Origin: Dysgonamonadaceae bacterium | GTDB lineage: Bacteria > Bacteroidota > Bacteroidia > Bacteroidales > Azobacteroidaceae | Assembly: GCA_031276105.1 (NCBI GenBank) | Contig: JAISNS010000145.1 | Span: 1-8,024 of the forward strand | Direction: 5' to 3' | DNA length: 8,024 bases | Notes under the pieces: model-generated | The model's input: the letters and a program-made list of their open reading frames with translations, nothing else | What the model was told of the DNA's origin: nothing | Databases searched by the model: none | Part shown: piece after piece, positions 1-7,969 of the stretch | Layout of the letters: the number at the start of each line of letters is the position of its first letter | How positions within the stretch are numbered: position 1 is the first letter of the stretch | Program-made: the position numbers and the translations under genes

Positions 1-878
1 TGATCCAGAATCGCCGTTTCTTCATCGGGATGAAACCATGTGATTTCTTTGTCGCGCTTGAACCACGTCATTTGTTTCCGTGAATAAATGCGGGTATTCT
101 GCTTGATCTTTTCGACCGCTTCGCTCAGTGTGCAATTCCCATCCATATATTCGAACAGTTCTTTATAACCGACCGTATTGAGGGCGTTCAGATGGCGATG
201 CGGATAGACCGTTCGCGCTTCCTGTAAAAGACCCTGTGTCATCATAGCATCAACCCGGTGATTGATGCGGGCGTAAAGGTCTTCCCTCTCCCGGTTCAGC
301 CCGATTTTGATGATTTGGAAAGGACGCTTTTTAGTGGCATTGGTTCGCAGCGACGAATAGGGCTTGCCGGACATCAGGCAAATTTCGAGGGCGTGAATCA
401 CCCGTTTGTGATTCTGCAAATCTACTTGTTTGTAAAAGACCGGGTCGAGAATTTTCAACCGTTGACGAATCGGTTCCAAGCCTTCCCTTTCGAACAATTC
501 TTTCAAGTTGTTTCGGATACTGTCGTCGATGAGCGGGATTTCATCTATTCCCTTGCAAATGGCGTCGATATACATCATCGATCCGCCACACATGATGACG
601 TTGTCGTGAGTCTCATGCAACGAAGCCAGCAGACGAATGACGTCTTCTTCGAATTGACTGGCGCTGTAATAATCGGACAGATTAAGCGTACCTACGAAAA
701 AATGTTCGACTTCCTGCAATTGGGCGGCAGTGGGAGCCGCCGTTCCGATTACCAGCTCTTTGTAAAGTTGCCGGGAGTCGGACGATATTACAGGGGTTTG
801 AAATTGTTTGGCTAAGCGTAAACTAAGCGTTGTTTTGCCGACTCCGGTCGGCCCTAATAATACAATTAATGTTTTCAT
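1..878 (-). CDS. miaA: tRNA dimethylallyltransferase MiaA (3' end cut off by window edge)
   Basis: MiaA transfers the dimethylallyl group of DMAPP to N6 of adenine 37 in tRNAs that read codons starting with U. This is the first step toward ms2i6A and supports decoding accuracy. Seen: an ATG at 878-876 opens a frame that stays open to the window edge, giving 292 full codons. The N-terminus has a P-loop, GPTGVGKT, at residues 9-16. A DSRQ motif at 34-37 lies where family members carry the catalytic Asp, followed by IGTAAP at 44-49. GGSMMY at 98-103 takes the place of the usual GGTGLY-like motif, a form I associate with Bacteroidota homologues. The basic/aromatic region typical of the tRNA-binding C-terminus is present ([14 protein letters not shown]). 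Family length is about 300 residues, so probably only about 10 residues are missing. It is the last gene visible in the run, 67 nt downstream of the small acidic protein gene, and no good promoter was seen in that gap. Confidence 0.95.
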   Translation of the reverse strand, partial: MKTLIVLLGPTGVGKTTLSLRLAKQFQTPVISSDSRQLYKELVIGTAAPTAAQLQEVEHFFVGTLNLSDYYSASQFEEDVIRLLASLHETHDNVIMCGGSMMYIDAICKGIDEIPLIDDSIRNNLKELFEREGLEPIRQRLKILDPVFYKQVDLQNHKRVIHALEICLMSGKPYSSLRTNATKKRPFQIIKIGLNREREDLYARINHRVDAMMTQGLLQEARTVYPHRHLNALNTVGYKELFEYMDGNCTLSEAVEKIKQNTRIYSRKQMTWFKRDKEITWFHPDEETAILD

Positions 879-945
879 TTTAAATAATGAACGTTGAACG
901 GAGCATTTCGTTTGTTTGAAGTTCGACCGGTTGGTTGCACTTTTT

Positions 946-1494
946 TTAATAATTATCGAAAGGATTGCCTTCTATTAAATCGCCGAAATCTTCATCGTCG
1001 TATTCGTCAAGATTCACGGTATCTTCAAAAAAATCTTCATCAAGAGCCAACATGCTGTCTGTGGAAGCAATAGTTATATCTTCCACAGAAGATATTTGGA
1101 CGGGGGGAAGGCCTTTTGAATAAATAACTTCGGCTTTTTTCTGATTTTTCCCCAAAATAATTTCCCTCAGTTTCACGAAAAACGAACGTTCGGCAAGGTA
1201 ATCAAAAACATAAATCAGTTGTTGTCCTTCATCGCCAAGAAATTCGTTTAAGCGAACGTTTTCCATGATGTAACTGTCTTCTTCGGAGTTAGAATCCATT
1301 TCTATCAGCGTAATTTCGGTTTCTTTCGACCAGTCTTCGTCGCAGATAAAGAAAGAGGCCATCTGGTCTTTGGTGTAAGCAACCGAATCCAAAATTGCGT
1401 TGTGCAGGTCATAAAAAGTGGCTTCGGCATCAATCGTGATGTCTCGGCGGAAGTTGTCGACTTCGTCCGTTAATATGGTAAATTTGTAAATCAT
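946..1494 (-). CDS. pRiA4b ORF-3-like / IS1096-passenger TnpR-family protein, function unknown
   Basis: A 182-residue protein without a known biochemical role. It resembles the plasmid pRiA4b ORF-3-like family (often named 'IS1096 element passenger TnpR family protein'). The basis is an N-terminal beta-rich segment with a LHNAI helix around 30-34, an aromatic FFICDEDW segment at 48-55, a [15 protein letters not shown] segment at 95-109 that matches the family's Y-x-[YF]-D-[FY] core, and a GLPPVQ turn at 128-133 where relatives have a CPPED-like motif. The last 45 residues are very acidic (many D/E) and end in FDNY. There is no signal peptide or membrane segment, so it is probably cytosolic. 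Despite the family name, no transposon ends, resolvase catalytic motif or target duplication is visible, so this is not a mobile element here. It sits 34 nt after lpxA and 67 nt before miaA on the same strand, so it is likely co-transcribed. The family call rests on motif memory, not a search. Confidence 0.85.
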   Translation of the reverse strand: MIYKFTILTDEVDNFRRDITIDAEATFYDLHNAILDSVAYTKDQMASFFICDEDWSKETEITLIEMDSNSEEDSYIMENVRLNEFLGDEGQQLIYVFDYLAERSFFVKLREIILGKNQKKAEVIYSKGLPPVQISSVEDITIASTDSMLALDEDFFEDTVNLDEYDDEDFGDLIEGNPFDNY

Positions 1495-1528
1495 ATTTTT
1501 AATTATAAATGGTGAGTTTTGATTATTT

Positions 1529-2308
1529 CTATTCTAAATATCCCCGGAGGATGCCTCTGGGGGAATGGGTAATGAAAGAAACTATTTCCTGTTTCTCTTC
1601 CGAATCGGGGATTATCTGTTCGATATGTTTTATTGCGTCCGAATTGTTTAACCCCGATTGATACACGATGCGGTATATTTCCTGAATCGCTCCGATTTGT
1701 TCGCTGGAGAATCCTCTGCGCCTTAATCCTACAATGTTGACGCCGGAATAGGTGATCGGTTCGCGACCGGCAATGATGTAAGGCGGAATGTCTTTCCCCA
1801 AGCGGGAGCCGCCCTGTATCATCGTATATTTCCCGATTTTGGAAAACTGATGTACCAGCGTTCCGCCGCTTAGAATTGCGTAATCGTCCACTTCCACTTC
1901 GCCGGCCAATTGCGTGGCATTGCCGATGATTACGGAGTTTTTGATGATGCAGTCGTGCGCCGTATGCGAATAAGCCATTAACAGGCAATTGTTTCCAACA
2001 ACGGTTTTCCCTTTGGCGACCGTGCCCCGGTTAACGGTTGCACATTCGCGGATAGTAGTGTTATCCCCTATTTCACAGATAGTTTCTTCTCCCTTGAATT
2101 TCAAATCTTGGGGGATACCCGAAACAACCGCACCCGGGAAAATACGGCAATTTTTTCCGATGCGCGCACCTTCCAAGATAACGGCGTTTGAATAAATGTA
2201 GGTATTGTCTCCGATAATAACATTTTTGTCGATGGTAACAAAGGGAGAAATGGTAACGTTTTCTCCGATAATTGCATCCGGATGGATGGATGATAGTATT
2301 TGATTCAT
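1529..2308 (-). CDS. lpxA: UDP-N-acetylglucosamine O-acyltransferase LpxA
   Basis: LpxA catalyses the first, reversible step of lipid A synthesis in the cytoplasm, moving an (R)-3-hydroxyacyl chain from ACP to the 3-OH of UDP-GlcNAc. The 259-residue length is normal. Residues 8-185 are a left-handed beta-helix built from hexapeptide repeats (for example IIGENV, IIGDNT, RIGKNC, EIGDNT), with a C-terminal helical domain from about 195. By alignment to E. coli LpxA with a constant offset of 7, catalytic His125 is H118 (in SHTAHDC), His122 is H115, His160 is H153 (VHQF), and Arg204/205 are R197/R198 in GLRRRGF. The acyl-ruler residue Gly173 is G166, compatible with a long 3-hydroxy chain. E. coli His144 aligns with E137, a non-conservative change. 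The ATG lies one base after the TGA of lpxC-fabZ, so translation is probably coupled. It ends with TAG. Confidence 0.97.
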   Translation of the reverse strand: MNQILSSIHPDAIIGENVTISPFVTIDKNVIIGDNTYIYSNAVILEGARIGKNCRIFPGAVVSGIPQDLKFKGEETICEIGDNTTIRECATVNRGTVAKGKTVVGNNCLLMAYSHTAHDCIIKNSVIIGNATQLAGEVEVDDYAILSGGTLVHQFSKIGKYTMIQGGSRLGKDIPPYIIAGREPITYSGVNIVGLRRRGFSSEQIGAIQEIYRIVYQSGLNNSDAIKHIEQIIPDSEEKQEIVSFITHSPRGILRGYLE

Positions 2309-2309
2309 A

Positions 2310-3698
2310 TCATTTGTTTTTAATAATCTGAGCCATAAATTCCGCTTCGCACACTAATTTTTCTCCTACAAAGCAATAGCCTTTCATATTGGCTATCCCG
2401 CGCCGGATTTCGGTAAGCAAATCCAAGCGGAAAATAAGCGTATCGCCGGGAACCACTTTTTGCCGGAACTTTACCGCGTCGATTTTCAAGAAGTAGGTCG
2501 AATAACGGCTGGGGTCGTTTACCGAGTTTAACACTAAAAGGCCGCCGGTTTGCGCCATCGATTCTACCAGCAACACGCCCGGCATGACGGGTTCGCCGGG
2601 GAAATGGCCTTGGAAAAACGGTTCGTTCACGGATACGTTTTTTACTCCTACGATATGTTTTTCACCGATTTCGATGATTTTTTCTATCAGTAAGAAGGGG
2701 AAACGGTGGGGCAGGAGTTCTTTAATCCGGTTGATGTCCATTACGGGAGGCACATTCGGATTGTATTCCGGCGCTTGCACTTCATTGAGTTTGATGTCTT
2801 TGCGAATCAGGCGGGCAAATTTGTTGTTGATATGGTGTCCGGGGCAGGTAGCGATAATTCGTCCGCGGATGGGTTTACCGATAAGCGCCACGTCGCCGAT
2901 GATGTCCAAGAGTTTATGCCGCGCCGGTTCGTTCGGATAGGCTAAGGGTTTGTTCATGATGTAACCCAATCTGTTGGCGTCTTTATGGGCGACTCCCATT
3001 TTGTCGGCCAACTGGTCGAATCGTTCCTGACTGATTTGTCTTTCGTAAATCACAATGGCATTGTCCAGATCGCCGCCTTTAATCAGGTTGTTATTTAGGA
3101 GAGGTTCGATTTCACGGACGAAAACAAAGGTACGGCTGTCTGCAATTTCTGTCGGAAAATCTTTTATATCGTTCAATACGGCAAACTGGCTGTCCAATAT
3201 TTCCGAATCGAAAGCGATAAGTACGTTTACAACAAACCGGTCGTCGGGAAGGACGACGATGGAAGAGCCGGTATCGCTATCGTTGATTTCAATTTTGTTT
3301 TTAACGATGTAATAATCCCGTTCGGCGTTTTGTTCCACAATGCCTACCCGTTGTATTTGTTTTACATATTCGATGGCGCTGCCGTCTAAGATAGGAAATT
3401 CGGGGGCGTCCACGTCAATCAGGCAATTATCGATTTCGGAAGTATATAAAGCCGCCAGTGCGTGTTCTACGGTACTTACTTGGATGTCGTTTTTCGAGAG
3501 GACGGTGCCTCGTTGCGTTCCGCTAACGTTTTCCGCTAAAGCGTCAATGACGGGTTTGTCCTGTAAATCAACCCGCCGGATTTTATAGCCGTGATTTTCG
3601 GGAGCCGGATTGAATTGGATACGGATATTTAATCCGGTATGCAATCCTTTTCCTTTCAATGAAAAACTCTCTTTTAATGTGTGTTGTTTACTACTCAT
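2310..3698 (-). CDS. lpxC-fabZ: Bifunctional LpxC deacetylase / FabZ 3-hydroxyacyl-ACP dehydratase fusion
   Basis: One 462-residue chain carries two enzymes. Residues 1 to about 305 are LpxC, the zinc-dependent UDP-3-O-acyl-GlcNAc deacetylase that commits flux to lipid A. Zinc ligands are H79 (STVEHALAAL), H261 and D265 (HKLLD). E78 is the catalytic glutamate and H288 (PGHHINNK) the catalytic histidine. A stretch of about 23 residues near 215-245 has no counterpart in E. coli LpxC. After a short linker (about 306-320, proline-rich), residues 321-462 are FabZ, the hot-dog-fold dehydratase of fatty acid elongation. It has LPHRFPFLLIEKI at 329-341, catalytic H365 in GHFPGEPVMPG and catalytic E379 in ESMAQTGG. 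All key residues of both halves are intact, so both should be active. The fusion is known from Bacteroidota and is not an assembly error: the frame is continuous and the homology complete. It starts 14 nt after lpxD and ends one base before the lpxA start. Confidence 0.97.
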   Translation of the reverse strand: MSSKQHTLKESFSLKGKGLHTGLNIRIQFNPAPENHGYKIRRVDLQDKPVIDALAENVSGTQRGTVLSKNDIQVSTVEHALAALYTSEIDNCLIDVDAPEFPILDGSAIEYVKQIQRVGIVEQNAERDYYIVKNKIEINDSDTGSSIVVLPDDRFVVNVLIAFDSEILDSQFAVLNDIKDFPTEIADSRTFVFVREIEPLLNNNLIKGGDLDNAIVIYERQISQERFDQLADKMGVAHKDANRLGYIMNKPLAYPNEPARHKLLDIIGDVALIGKPIRGRIIATCPGHHINNKFARLIRKDIKLNEVQAPEYNPNVPPVMDINRIKELLPHRFPFLLIEKIIEIGEKHIVGVKNVSVNEPFFQGHFPGEPVMPGVLLVESMAQTGGLLVLNSVNDPSRYSTYFLKIDAVKFRQKVVPGDTLIFRLDLLTEIRRGIANMKGYCFVGEKLVCEAEFMAQIIKNK

Positions 3699-3712
3699 TC
3701 TTTTATTATTCT

Positions 3713-4759
3713 TTATTCTTTAACTTCTTTCATTTCTTTAACTTCTTTCTCCAGCCGGTTCAACTGTCGATACATTTCCGGCAGTTTGGAGAAAATGATG
3801 CTGGATCGGAAAAAGTTTTTCACGTCGATAGCCGGAGATCCGATGATGCTTTTTCCGGCTTCAATGTGGCTGATAATGCCCGATTGAGCGCCGATACTTA
3901 CATTATCGTCGATTTTTATATGGCCTCCCAATCCGACCTGTCCGCCCATGATGCAATTTTTGCCGACTTTGGTAGAGCCTGAAATGCCGGTTTGTGCAGC
4001 GATTCCGGTATTTTCGCCGATTTCTACATTGTGGGCGATTTGAATAAGGTTATCCAATTTTACGCCTTGCCGGATAATCGTCGAATCCATCACAGCCCGG
4101 TCGATAGTGGTATTGGCGCCGATTTCCACATCGTCTTCCACGACGACATTCCCCAATTGGGGAATTTTCTTGAAGCGGTCGCCTTCTTTAGCGAAGCCGA
4201 AACCGTCGGCGCCGATCACTGCGCCCGAGTGGATAATGCAGTTCCGTCCGATCTTGCAGTTTTCGTAGATTTTTGCACCGGAATAAATAACGGTATTTTC
4301 GCCGATTTCTACGTTATCTCCGACATAGGCCTGTGGATATATCGCCGTATTTTTCCCCAATCGTACATTTTCGCCGATATAGGCAAATGCGCCGATATAC
4401 ACTTCTTTTTCCGGCAGGCAGGCCGAGGGGCTGATGTACGACATTGCTTCAATTCCCTGTTTTTTGGGTTTATTGCTTTCGACCAAAGCCAGGAGTTGGG
4501 CTAACGCCGAATAAGAATTAAAAACCCGGATGAGCGTCAGGGTGGCAGGCAATGCCTTTTCCGCCTGAAAATCATCGTTTACCAACGCGATCGATGCTTG
4601 CGTTTCATAGATATGATGCGCATATTTCGGATTGGCGAGAAACGTAAGCGTTCCCGGTCGTCCTTCTTCTATTTTTGCAAAATCGCTAACCGTGCAGTCA
4701 GGATTCCCTTCTATTTTCCCATTGAGAAAATGGGCTATTTGTTGAGCGCTGAATTCCAT
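3713..4759 (-). CDS. lpxD: UDP-3-O-(3-hydroxyacyl)glucosamine N-acyltransferase LpxD
   Basis: LpxD performs the third step of lipid A synthesis, adding a second (R)-3-hydroxyacyl chain to the 2-amino group freed by LpxC. The length of 348 residues is typical. Residues 1 to about 100 form the uridine-binding domain ([22 protein letters not shown] at 25-46 is the conserved part). About 107-315 is a left-handed beta-helix of hexapeptide repeats ([24 protein letters not shown]). Catalytic His is H243 in QIAHNVEIG, matching E. coli H239. GADGFGFA at 183-190 is a family signature. The C-terminal helix (about 317-348) ends in a lysine/glutamate-rich tail, [11 protein letters not shown], encoded by a short tandem duplication. 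The ATG at 4759-4757 gives the standard N-terminus. It is the first of three adjacent lipid A genes, 49 nt after the HD phosphohydrolase gene and 14 nt before lpxC-fabZ. Confidence 0.97.
   Translation of the reverse strand: MEFSAQQIAHFLNGKIEGNPDCTVSDFAKIEEGRPGTLTFLANPKYAHHIYETQASIALVNDDFQAEKALPATLTLIRVFNSYSALAQLLALVESNKPKKQGIEAMSYISPSACLPEKEVYIGAFAYIGENVRLGKNTAIYPQAYVGDNVEIGENTVIYSGAKIYENCKIGRNCIIHSGAVIGADGFGFAKEGDRFKKIPQLGNVVVEDDVEIGANTTIDRAVMDSTIIRQGVKLDNLIQIAHNVEIGENTGIAAQTGISGSTKVGKNCIMGGQVGLGGHIKIDDNVSIGAQSGIISHIEAGKSIIGSPAIDVKNFFRSSIIFSKLPEMYRQLNRLEKEVKEMKEVKE
3716..3748. repeat. Short in-frame tandem repeat at the lpxD 3' end
   Basis: A 15-bp unit (TTCTTTAACTTCTTT on the + strand) occurs exactly twice, at 3716-3730 and 3734-3748, a period of 18 bp. 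Because 18 is a multiple of three, the copies are read in the same frame and encode KEVKE twice at the LpxD C-terminus. This looks like a small slippage-type duplication that lengthens the terminal helix by six residues. No further full copy is present. Confidence 0.8.
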
Positions 4760-4789
4760 TCAATTTGTATAAAAAATTTAAAAACTTGG

Positions 4790-4821
4790 CAAAGTACGTA
4801 ATTTATTTTCAATCTCGCAAA
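4790..4821 (-). promoter_or_regulatory. Weak candidate Bacteroidota promoter ahead of lpxD
   Basis: On the minus strand a TTTG (4821-4818) is followed after 21 nt by TACTTTG (4796-4790). This approximates the Bacteroidota -33 TTTG / -7 TAnnTTTG pattern but lacks one spacer base in the -7 element. It would start transcription roughly 25 nt before the lpxD ATG and give the lipid A genes a promoter of their own. The -33 element would lie inside the end of the HD gene. The match is imperfect and the region is A/T-rich, so chance is a real possibility. Confidence 0.25.
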
Positions 4822-6029
4822 AAACAGAAGTAATACTTCTTTATTTTCTTGGAAAGCAGTTGGATATTTAACATATCCGATGCTTCGGCAATGTCTTTAC
4901 AAGTACCGTCCTTATATAAAATATCGATGCTGTCGTCGGCTTCGTTGTACATGTTGGTCGAAACTTCATCGGACGAAATGAGGTAAGCGGCTTCTTCCGG
5001 CAACAAATTGTAGCGGGAGGCATACATCTCCACCTTTTCCGCCAAATAAGCAGGAGCAAAAGGTTCTTGCTCAATTTCTATTTTAAACAAATTCCGGTTG
5101 ATTATGTTCTCGCTCAAGAGCGATAAGACTTTGTCGTCGTGTTTCGCCCACACTTTGAGGGAAGTCCAAATATCGTTGTCGTCCAGATCAACAAAGTATT
5201 CCAAGGCTTGCGAATCTTTCGTGAACGTATTTTCATCTGCCGTATTGCGCAGGAAATAGTTCAAGGCCGGCGAAGCAAACAATTCCCGGCCTTCTTCCGT
5301 CAGTTTTTTCGCGCGTTTGAGGGTATTGACCAGCATTTTTTCGGCGGCGACAGCGGTTTTGTGCAGATAGACTTGCCAATACATCAAGCGCCGCGCCATC
5401 AGGAAGTTTTCGATGGAATAAATGCCTTTGGCTTCGACTACTAAACGGTCGTCTTTGATGTTGAGCATCTTGATGATCCTGGCCGACCCGATGTTGCCTT
5501 CGGTTACTCCGGTAAAAAAACTGTCGCGACGCAAATAATCCAACCGGTCTACGTCTAATTGGCCGCTGACCAATTGATGCAGGAATTTTTTAGGATACGT
5601 ATCCTTAAATATGGCGATGGCGGCAGCTAATTTACCGTTCATTTCTTCGTTCATCTTTTCCATGAGCAGCAGGGAGATAAATTCGTGATGAACGTGCACC
5701 AGCGTATTTTCCAATACATGAGAAAAAGGGGAGTGTCCCAAATCGTGCATCAAAATGCAAGCCAAAGCGCCCGCTTCTTCTTCGTGGGAAATGGGGTGAC
5801 CTTTCAGTCGCAGTTGGGTGATTGCTTCATTCATCAGGTACATCGCTCCCAACGAATGGTTGAGGCGGGAGTGCTGCGCGCCCGGATAAATAAAACAAGC
5901 CAGTCCCAATTGCTTGATCCTGTTTAACCGTTGAAAATAAGGATGCCGGATAATCCGGTAAATACATTCATCCGATATATTGATGAAGCCAAAGACCGGA
6001 TCGTTGATTATTTTTCTTTTATTATCCAT
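4809..6029 (-). CDS. HD-domain phosphohydrolase, COG1078 / SAMHD1-EF1143-like
   Basis: A 406-residue cytosolic HD-superfamily metal-dependent phosphohydrolase. Metal-binding residues fit the H...HD...D pattern: H53 in [10 protein letters not shown] (with H58), H95-D96 in [11 protein letters not shown], and D161 in [13 protein letters not shown], which aligns with SAMHD1 D311. The family includes EF1143 of Enterococcus faecalis, a dNTP triphosphohydrolase, so hydrolysis of (d)NTPs is the best inference, but the substrate is not shown by sequence. Residues from about 200 on form a mostly helical C-terminal region. Start choice: the frame is open upstream to 6311, but those 94 extra codons are arginine/serine-rich, lie antiparallel in sense to nothing conserved, and are simply the +1 reading of pyrF. 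The ATG at 6029 gives [15 protein letters not shown], the normal start of this family. It therefore overlaps the end of pyrF by 22 nt, suggesting coupled translation, and ends 49 nt before lpxD. Confidence 0.93.
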   Translation of the reverse strand: MDNKRKIINDPVFGFINISDECIYRIIRHPYFQRLNRIKQLGLACFIYPGAQHSRLNHSLGAMYLMNEAITQLRLKGHPISHEEEAGALACILMHDLGHSPFSHVLENTLVHVHHEFISLLLMEKMNEEMNGKLAAAIAIFKDTYPKKFLHQLVSGQLDVDRLDYLRRDSFFTGVTEGNIGSARIIKMLNIKDDRLVVEAKGIYSIENFLMARRLMYWQVYLHKTAVAAEKMLVNTLKRAKKLTEEGRELFASPALNYFLRNTADENTFTKDSQALEYFVDLDDNDIWTSLKVWAKHDDKVLSLLSENIINRNLFKIEIEQEPFAPAYLAEKVEMYASRYNLLPEEAAYLISSDEVSTNMYNEADDSIDILYKDGTCKDIAEASDMLNIQLLSKKIKKYYFCFLRD

Positions 6030-6841
6030 TGCAGGTAGCTGGCCATTTCTTGTTGTAATTTGCGGGCTTCTTCGCCGGCGGCTTCGGCAAAATCGTTGGA
6101 CGAAGCGGCGTAAATAATCTGACGGGACGAATTGACCAGCAGTCCGCATTGGTCGTTCATGCCGTAACGGGCAACGTCTTCCAAATTTCCGCCCTGTGCG
6201 CCGACTCCCGGAACTAATAAAAAATGATGGGGTACGATTTTGCGAACTTCGCGGAACATTTCCCCTTGGGTAGCGCCGACTACGTACATCATTTGTTCGT
6301 CGTTTGCCCATGTTTGGGAGATTCGCAATACTTTTTCAAACAGCCGTTCTCCGTCGGCGCCGGCAGTCAATTGAAAGTTCTGCGAACCTTGATTGGAAGT
6401 CAAAGCCAGAAGAATCACCCATTTGCCGGGATAGAGCAGGAAGGGTTTTACACTGTCTTCGCCCATATAAGGGGCAACCGTTACCGAATCGTAATCGGCA
6501 TAATCGAACAGGGCGCGGGCATACATGGCCGACGTGTTTCCGATGTCGCCCCGTTTGGCGTCGGCGATAATGAACTGGTCGGGATAATTCCGGCGAATAT
6601 AGTTGACGGTTTTTTCCAGCGATACCAAGCCGCCGGCGCCAAGACTTTCATAAAACGCCAAGTTGGGTTTATAGGCGACGCAACAGGTGGCGGTCGCATC
6701 AATAATCGCTTTATTGAACGAGAAAACGGGGTCTTCTTCTGCCGACAGGTGTGGGGGGATTTTCGTACTGTCCGTGTCTAATCCTACGCAAAGGAAGGAT
6801 TGTTTCCGGAGGATATTATTGAATAATTCGCGTTTCGTCAT
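6008..6841 (-). CDS. pyrF: Orotidine 5'-phosphate decarboxylase PyrF (subfamily 2)
   Basis: PyrF decarboxylates OMP to UMP, the last step of de novo pyrimidine synthesis, in the cytoplasm. The 277-residue protein belongs to the longer subfamily typical of actinobacteria, Myxococcus and Bacteroidota rather than the short E. coli form. Seen: FLCVGLDTD at 16-24 with the substrate-binding Asp; the catalytic [10 protein letters not shown] at 94-103 (Lys96 and Asp99 in the Lys-x-x-Asp tetrad); and PGVGAQGG at 211-218, the phosphate-binding loop near the C-terminus. Start: a GTG at 6868 is in frame but would add a nine-residue low-complexity leader overlapping the prfA stop. The ATG at 6841 gives [11 protein letters not shown], the usual N-terminus, 16 nt after prfA, so I chose it. 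The last 22 nt overlap the start of the HD phosphohydrolase gene. Confidence 0.96.
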   Translation of the reverse strand: MTKRELFNNILRKQSFLCVGLDTDSTKIPPHLSAEEDPVFSFNKAIIDATATCCVAYKPNLAFYESLGAGGLVSLEKTVNYIRRNYPDQFIIADAKRGDIGNTSAMYARALFDYADYDSVTVAPYMGEDSVKPFLLYPGKWVILLALTSNQGSQNFQLTAGADGERLFEKVLRISQTWANDEQMMYVVGATQGEMFREVRKIVPHHFLLVPGVGAQGGNLEDVARYGMNDQCGLLVNSSRQIIYAASSNDFAEAAGEEARKLQQEMASYLQWIIKEK

Positions 6842-6857
6842 TGATGATGATTTGCTT

Positions 6858-7943
6858 TTATAGTTCACTTTCTTTCAATCGTTCTGCGTTTTCGGCGATA
6901 ATAAGTTGGTCGATTACGCCTTGAATATCTCCGCCGACAAAAGCCTGAAGGTTATAAACGGTATAGTTGATCCGGTGATCGGTTACTCGCCCTTGCGGAT
7001 AATTATAGGTTCGGATTTTAGCGGAACGGTCGCCGGTCGAGACCATGGTTTTCCGTTTGGAAGCGATTTCGTCCAAGTATTTTTGATATTCCCGGTTATA
7101 AATCCGCGAACGGAGTTCAACCATTGCTTTTGCTTTGTTTTTCAACTGCGATTTTTCGTCCTGACATTGAACGGATATGCCTGTCGGCAAATGTACCAGC
7201 CGGATGGCCGAGTAAGTGGTATTGACCGATTGTCCGCCGTGTCCGGAAGCGCAAAAGATATCTACCCGGATGTCCGATTCTTTAATGTCCACGTCAAATT
7301 CTTCTGCTTCTGGCAATACGGCAACCGTAGCGGCCGAGGTATGTACTCGTCCCTGCGTTTCGGTGACCGGCACTCGCTGCACGCGGTGCACGCCCGATTC
7401 GTATTTTAATGTTCCGTAAACGTTTTCGCCGGTAACGGTAAAAACGATTTCTTTGAATCCGCCGATAGTTCCTTCACTCACACCGGTAACAGAGACTTTC
7501 CATCCTTTCGATTCGCAATATTTGGAATACATTTTATACAAATCGCCGGCAAAAATGGCGGCTTCATCGCCTCCTGTTCCTCCCCGTATTTCCACAATGG
7601 CATTTTTGCTGTCTTGCGGGTCGGACGGAATTAAAAGCAACTTGATTTCTTCTTCCAAACAGGGCAAACACAGCATGGAATCGTCCAGTTCTTCTTTCGC
7701 CATTTCGCGCAGTTCGCTGTCGGATTCATGTTCCAGAATGGATTTTGCTTCTTCTATGGCAATCAAAATTTGTTTGTACTTATTTCGTGCGACCGCAATT
7801 TTTTCCAGATCACGGTATTCTTTATTCAGTTTAACGAAACGCTTCATGTCTGCAATAACTTCGGGATCGGTAATTAATTTACCGGTTTCTTCGAAACGAA
7901 CGACTAAAGCGTCTAATTTTTCTATCAGGGAGGTTCGACTCAT
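6858..7943 (-). CDS. prfA: Peptide chain release factor 1 (RF1)
   Basis: RF1 recognises UAA and UAG in the ribosomal A site and triggers hydrolysis of the peptidyl-tRNA ester. The 361 residues match the usual length. The stop-codon-reading tripeptide is PVT at 192-194 ([17 protein letters not shown]), which marks RF1 rather than RF2 (SPF there). The catalytic GGQ is at 236-238 in SGHGGQSVN; Gln238 is the residue PrmC methylates in other bacteria. There is no internal frameshift of the kind RF2 genes use. Domain 1 (about 1-105) is helical, and [18 protein letters not shown] at 118-135 is a conserved family block. The ATG at 7943 is the expected start. This is the first gene of the visible run, about 27 nt downstream of a consensus-like promoter, with pyrF 16 nt after its TAA. 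Confidence 0.98.
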   Translation of the reverse strand: MSRTSLIEKLDALVVRFEETGKLITDPEVIADMKRFVKLNKEYRDLEKIAVARNKYKQILIAIEEAKSILEHESDSELREMAKEELDDSMLCLPCLEEEIKLLLIPSDPQDSKNAIVEIRGGTGGDEAAIFAGDLYKMYSKYCESKGWKVSVTGVSEGTIGGFKEIVFTVTGENVYGTLKYESGVHRVQRVPVTETQGRVHTSAATVAVLPEAEEFDVDIKESDIRVDIFCASGHGGQSVNTTYSAIRLVHLPTGISVQCQDEKSQLKNKAKAMVELRSRIYNREYQKYLDEIASKRKTMVSTGDRSAKIRTYNYPQGRVTDHRINYTVYNLQAFVGGDIQGVIDQLIIAENAERLKESEL

Positions 7944-7969
7944 TCCAATCTGTTATTTGTATGGGAGTG

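Noticed and set aside
258..815. A 185-codon open frame on the + strand antisense to miaA
   Set aside because: It is the mirror of a well-supported miaA with P-loop and GGSMMY motif. The antisense product has no recognisable domain and no promoter.
879..945. A regulatory hairpin or promoter in the 67-nt gap before miaA
   Set aside because: Only short palindromes (ACCGGT, AACGTT) are present, with no stem followed by a T-run and no TAnnTTTG element.
946..1494. An insertion sequence or resolvase, suggested by the TnpR-type family name
   Set aside because: There are no inverted repeats, target duplications, transposase or serine/tyrosine recombinase motifs; the name is historical.
1503..1988. 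A 161-codon minus-strand frame overlapping lpxA
   Set aside because: It is an Arg/His-rich out-of-frame reading of lpxA, whose own frame has intact catalytic residues and hexapeptide repeats.
3992..4504. A 170-codon + strand frame with repeated D/F/I-rich units
   Set aside because: The repeat look (for example IFADFYIV) comes from reading the LpxD hexapeptide repeats in reverse; lpxD is certain here.
4760..4789. TATACAAATTG just before lpxD as a -7 promoter element
   Set aside because: It does not fit TAnnTTTG and would place the transcription start inside the lpxD start codon region.
6030..6311. A 94-codon N-terminal extension of the HD phosphohydrolase frame
   Set aside because: It lies wholly inside pyrF in another frame, has an Arg/Ser-rich composition without recognisable domain, and the family start ([11 protein letters not shown]...) is the ATG at 6029.
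6224..6781. A 185-codon open frame on the + strand antisense to pyrF
   Set aside because: It mirrors the conserved pyrF coding pattern and shows no domain of its own.
6842..6868. GTG start for pyrF, adding nine residues
   Set aside because: The leader (NYKSKSSS) is not part of the family fold, the codon is GTG, and it would overlap the prfA stop, whereas the ATG at 6841 gives the standard N-terminus.
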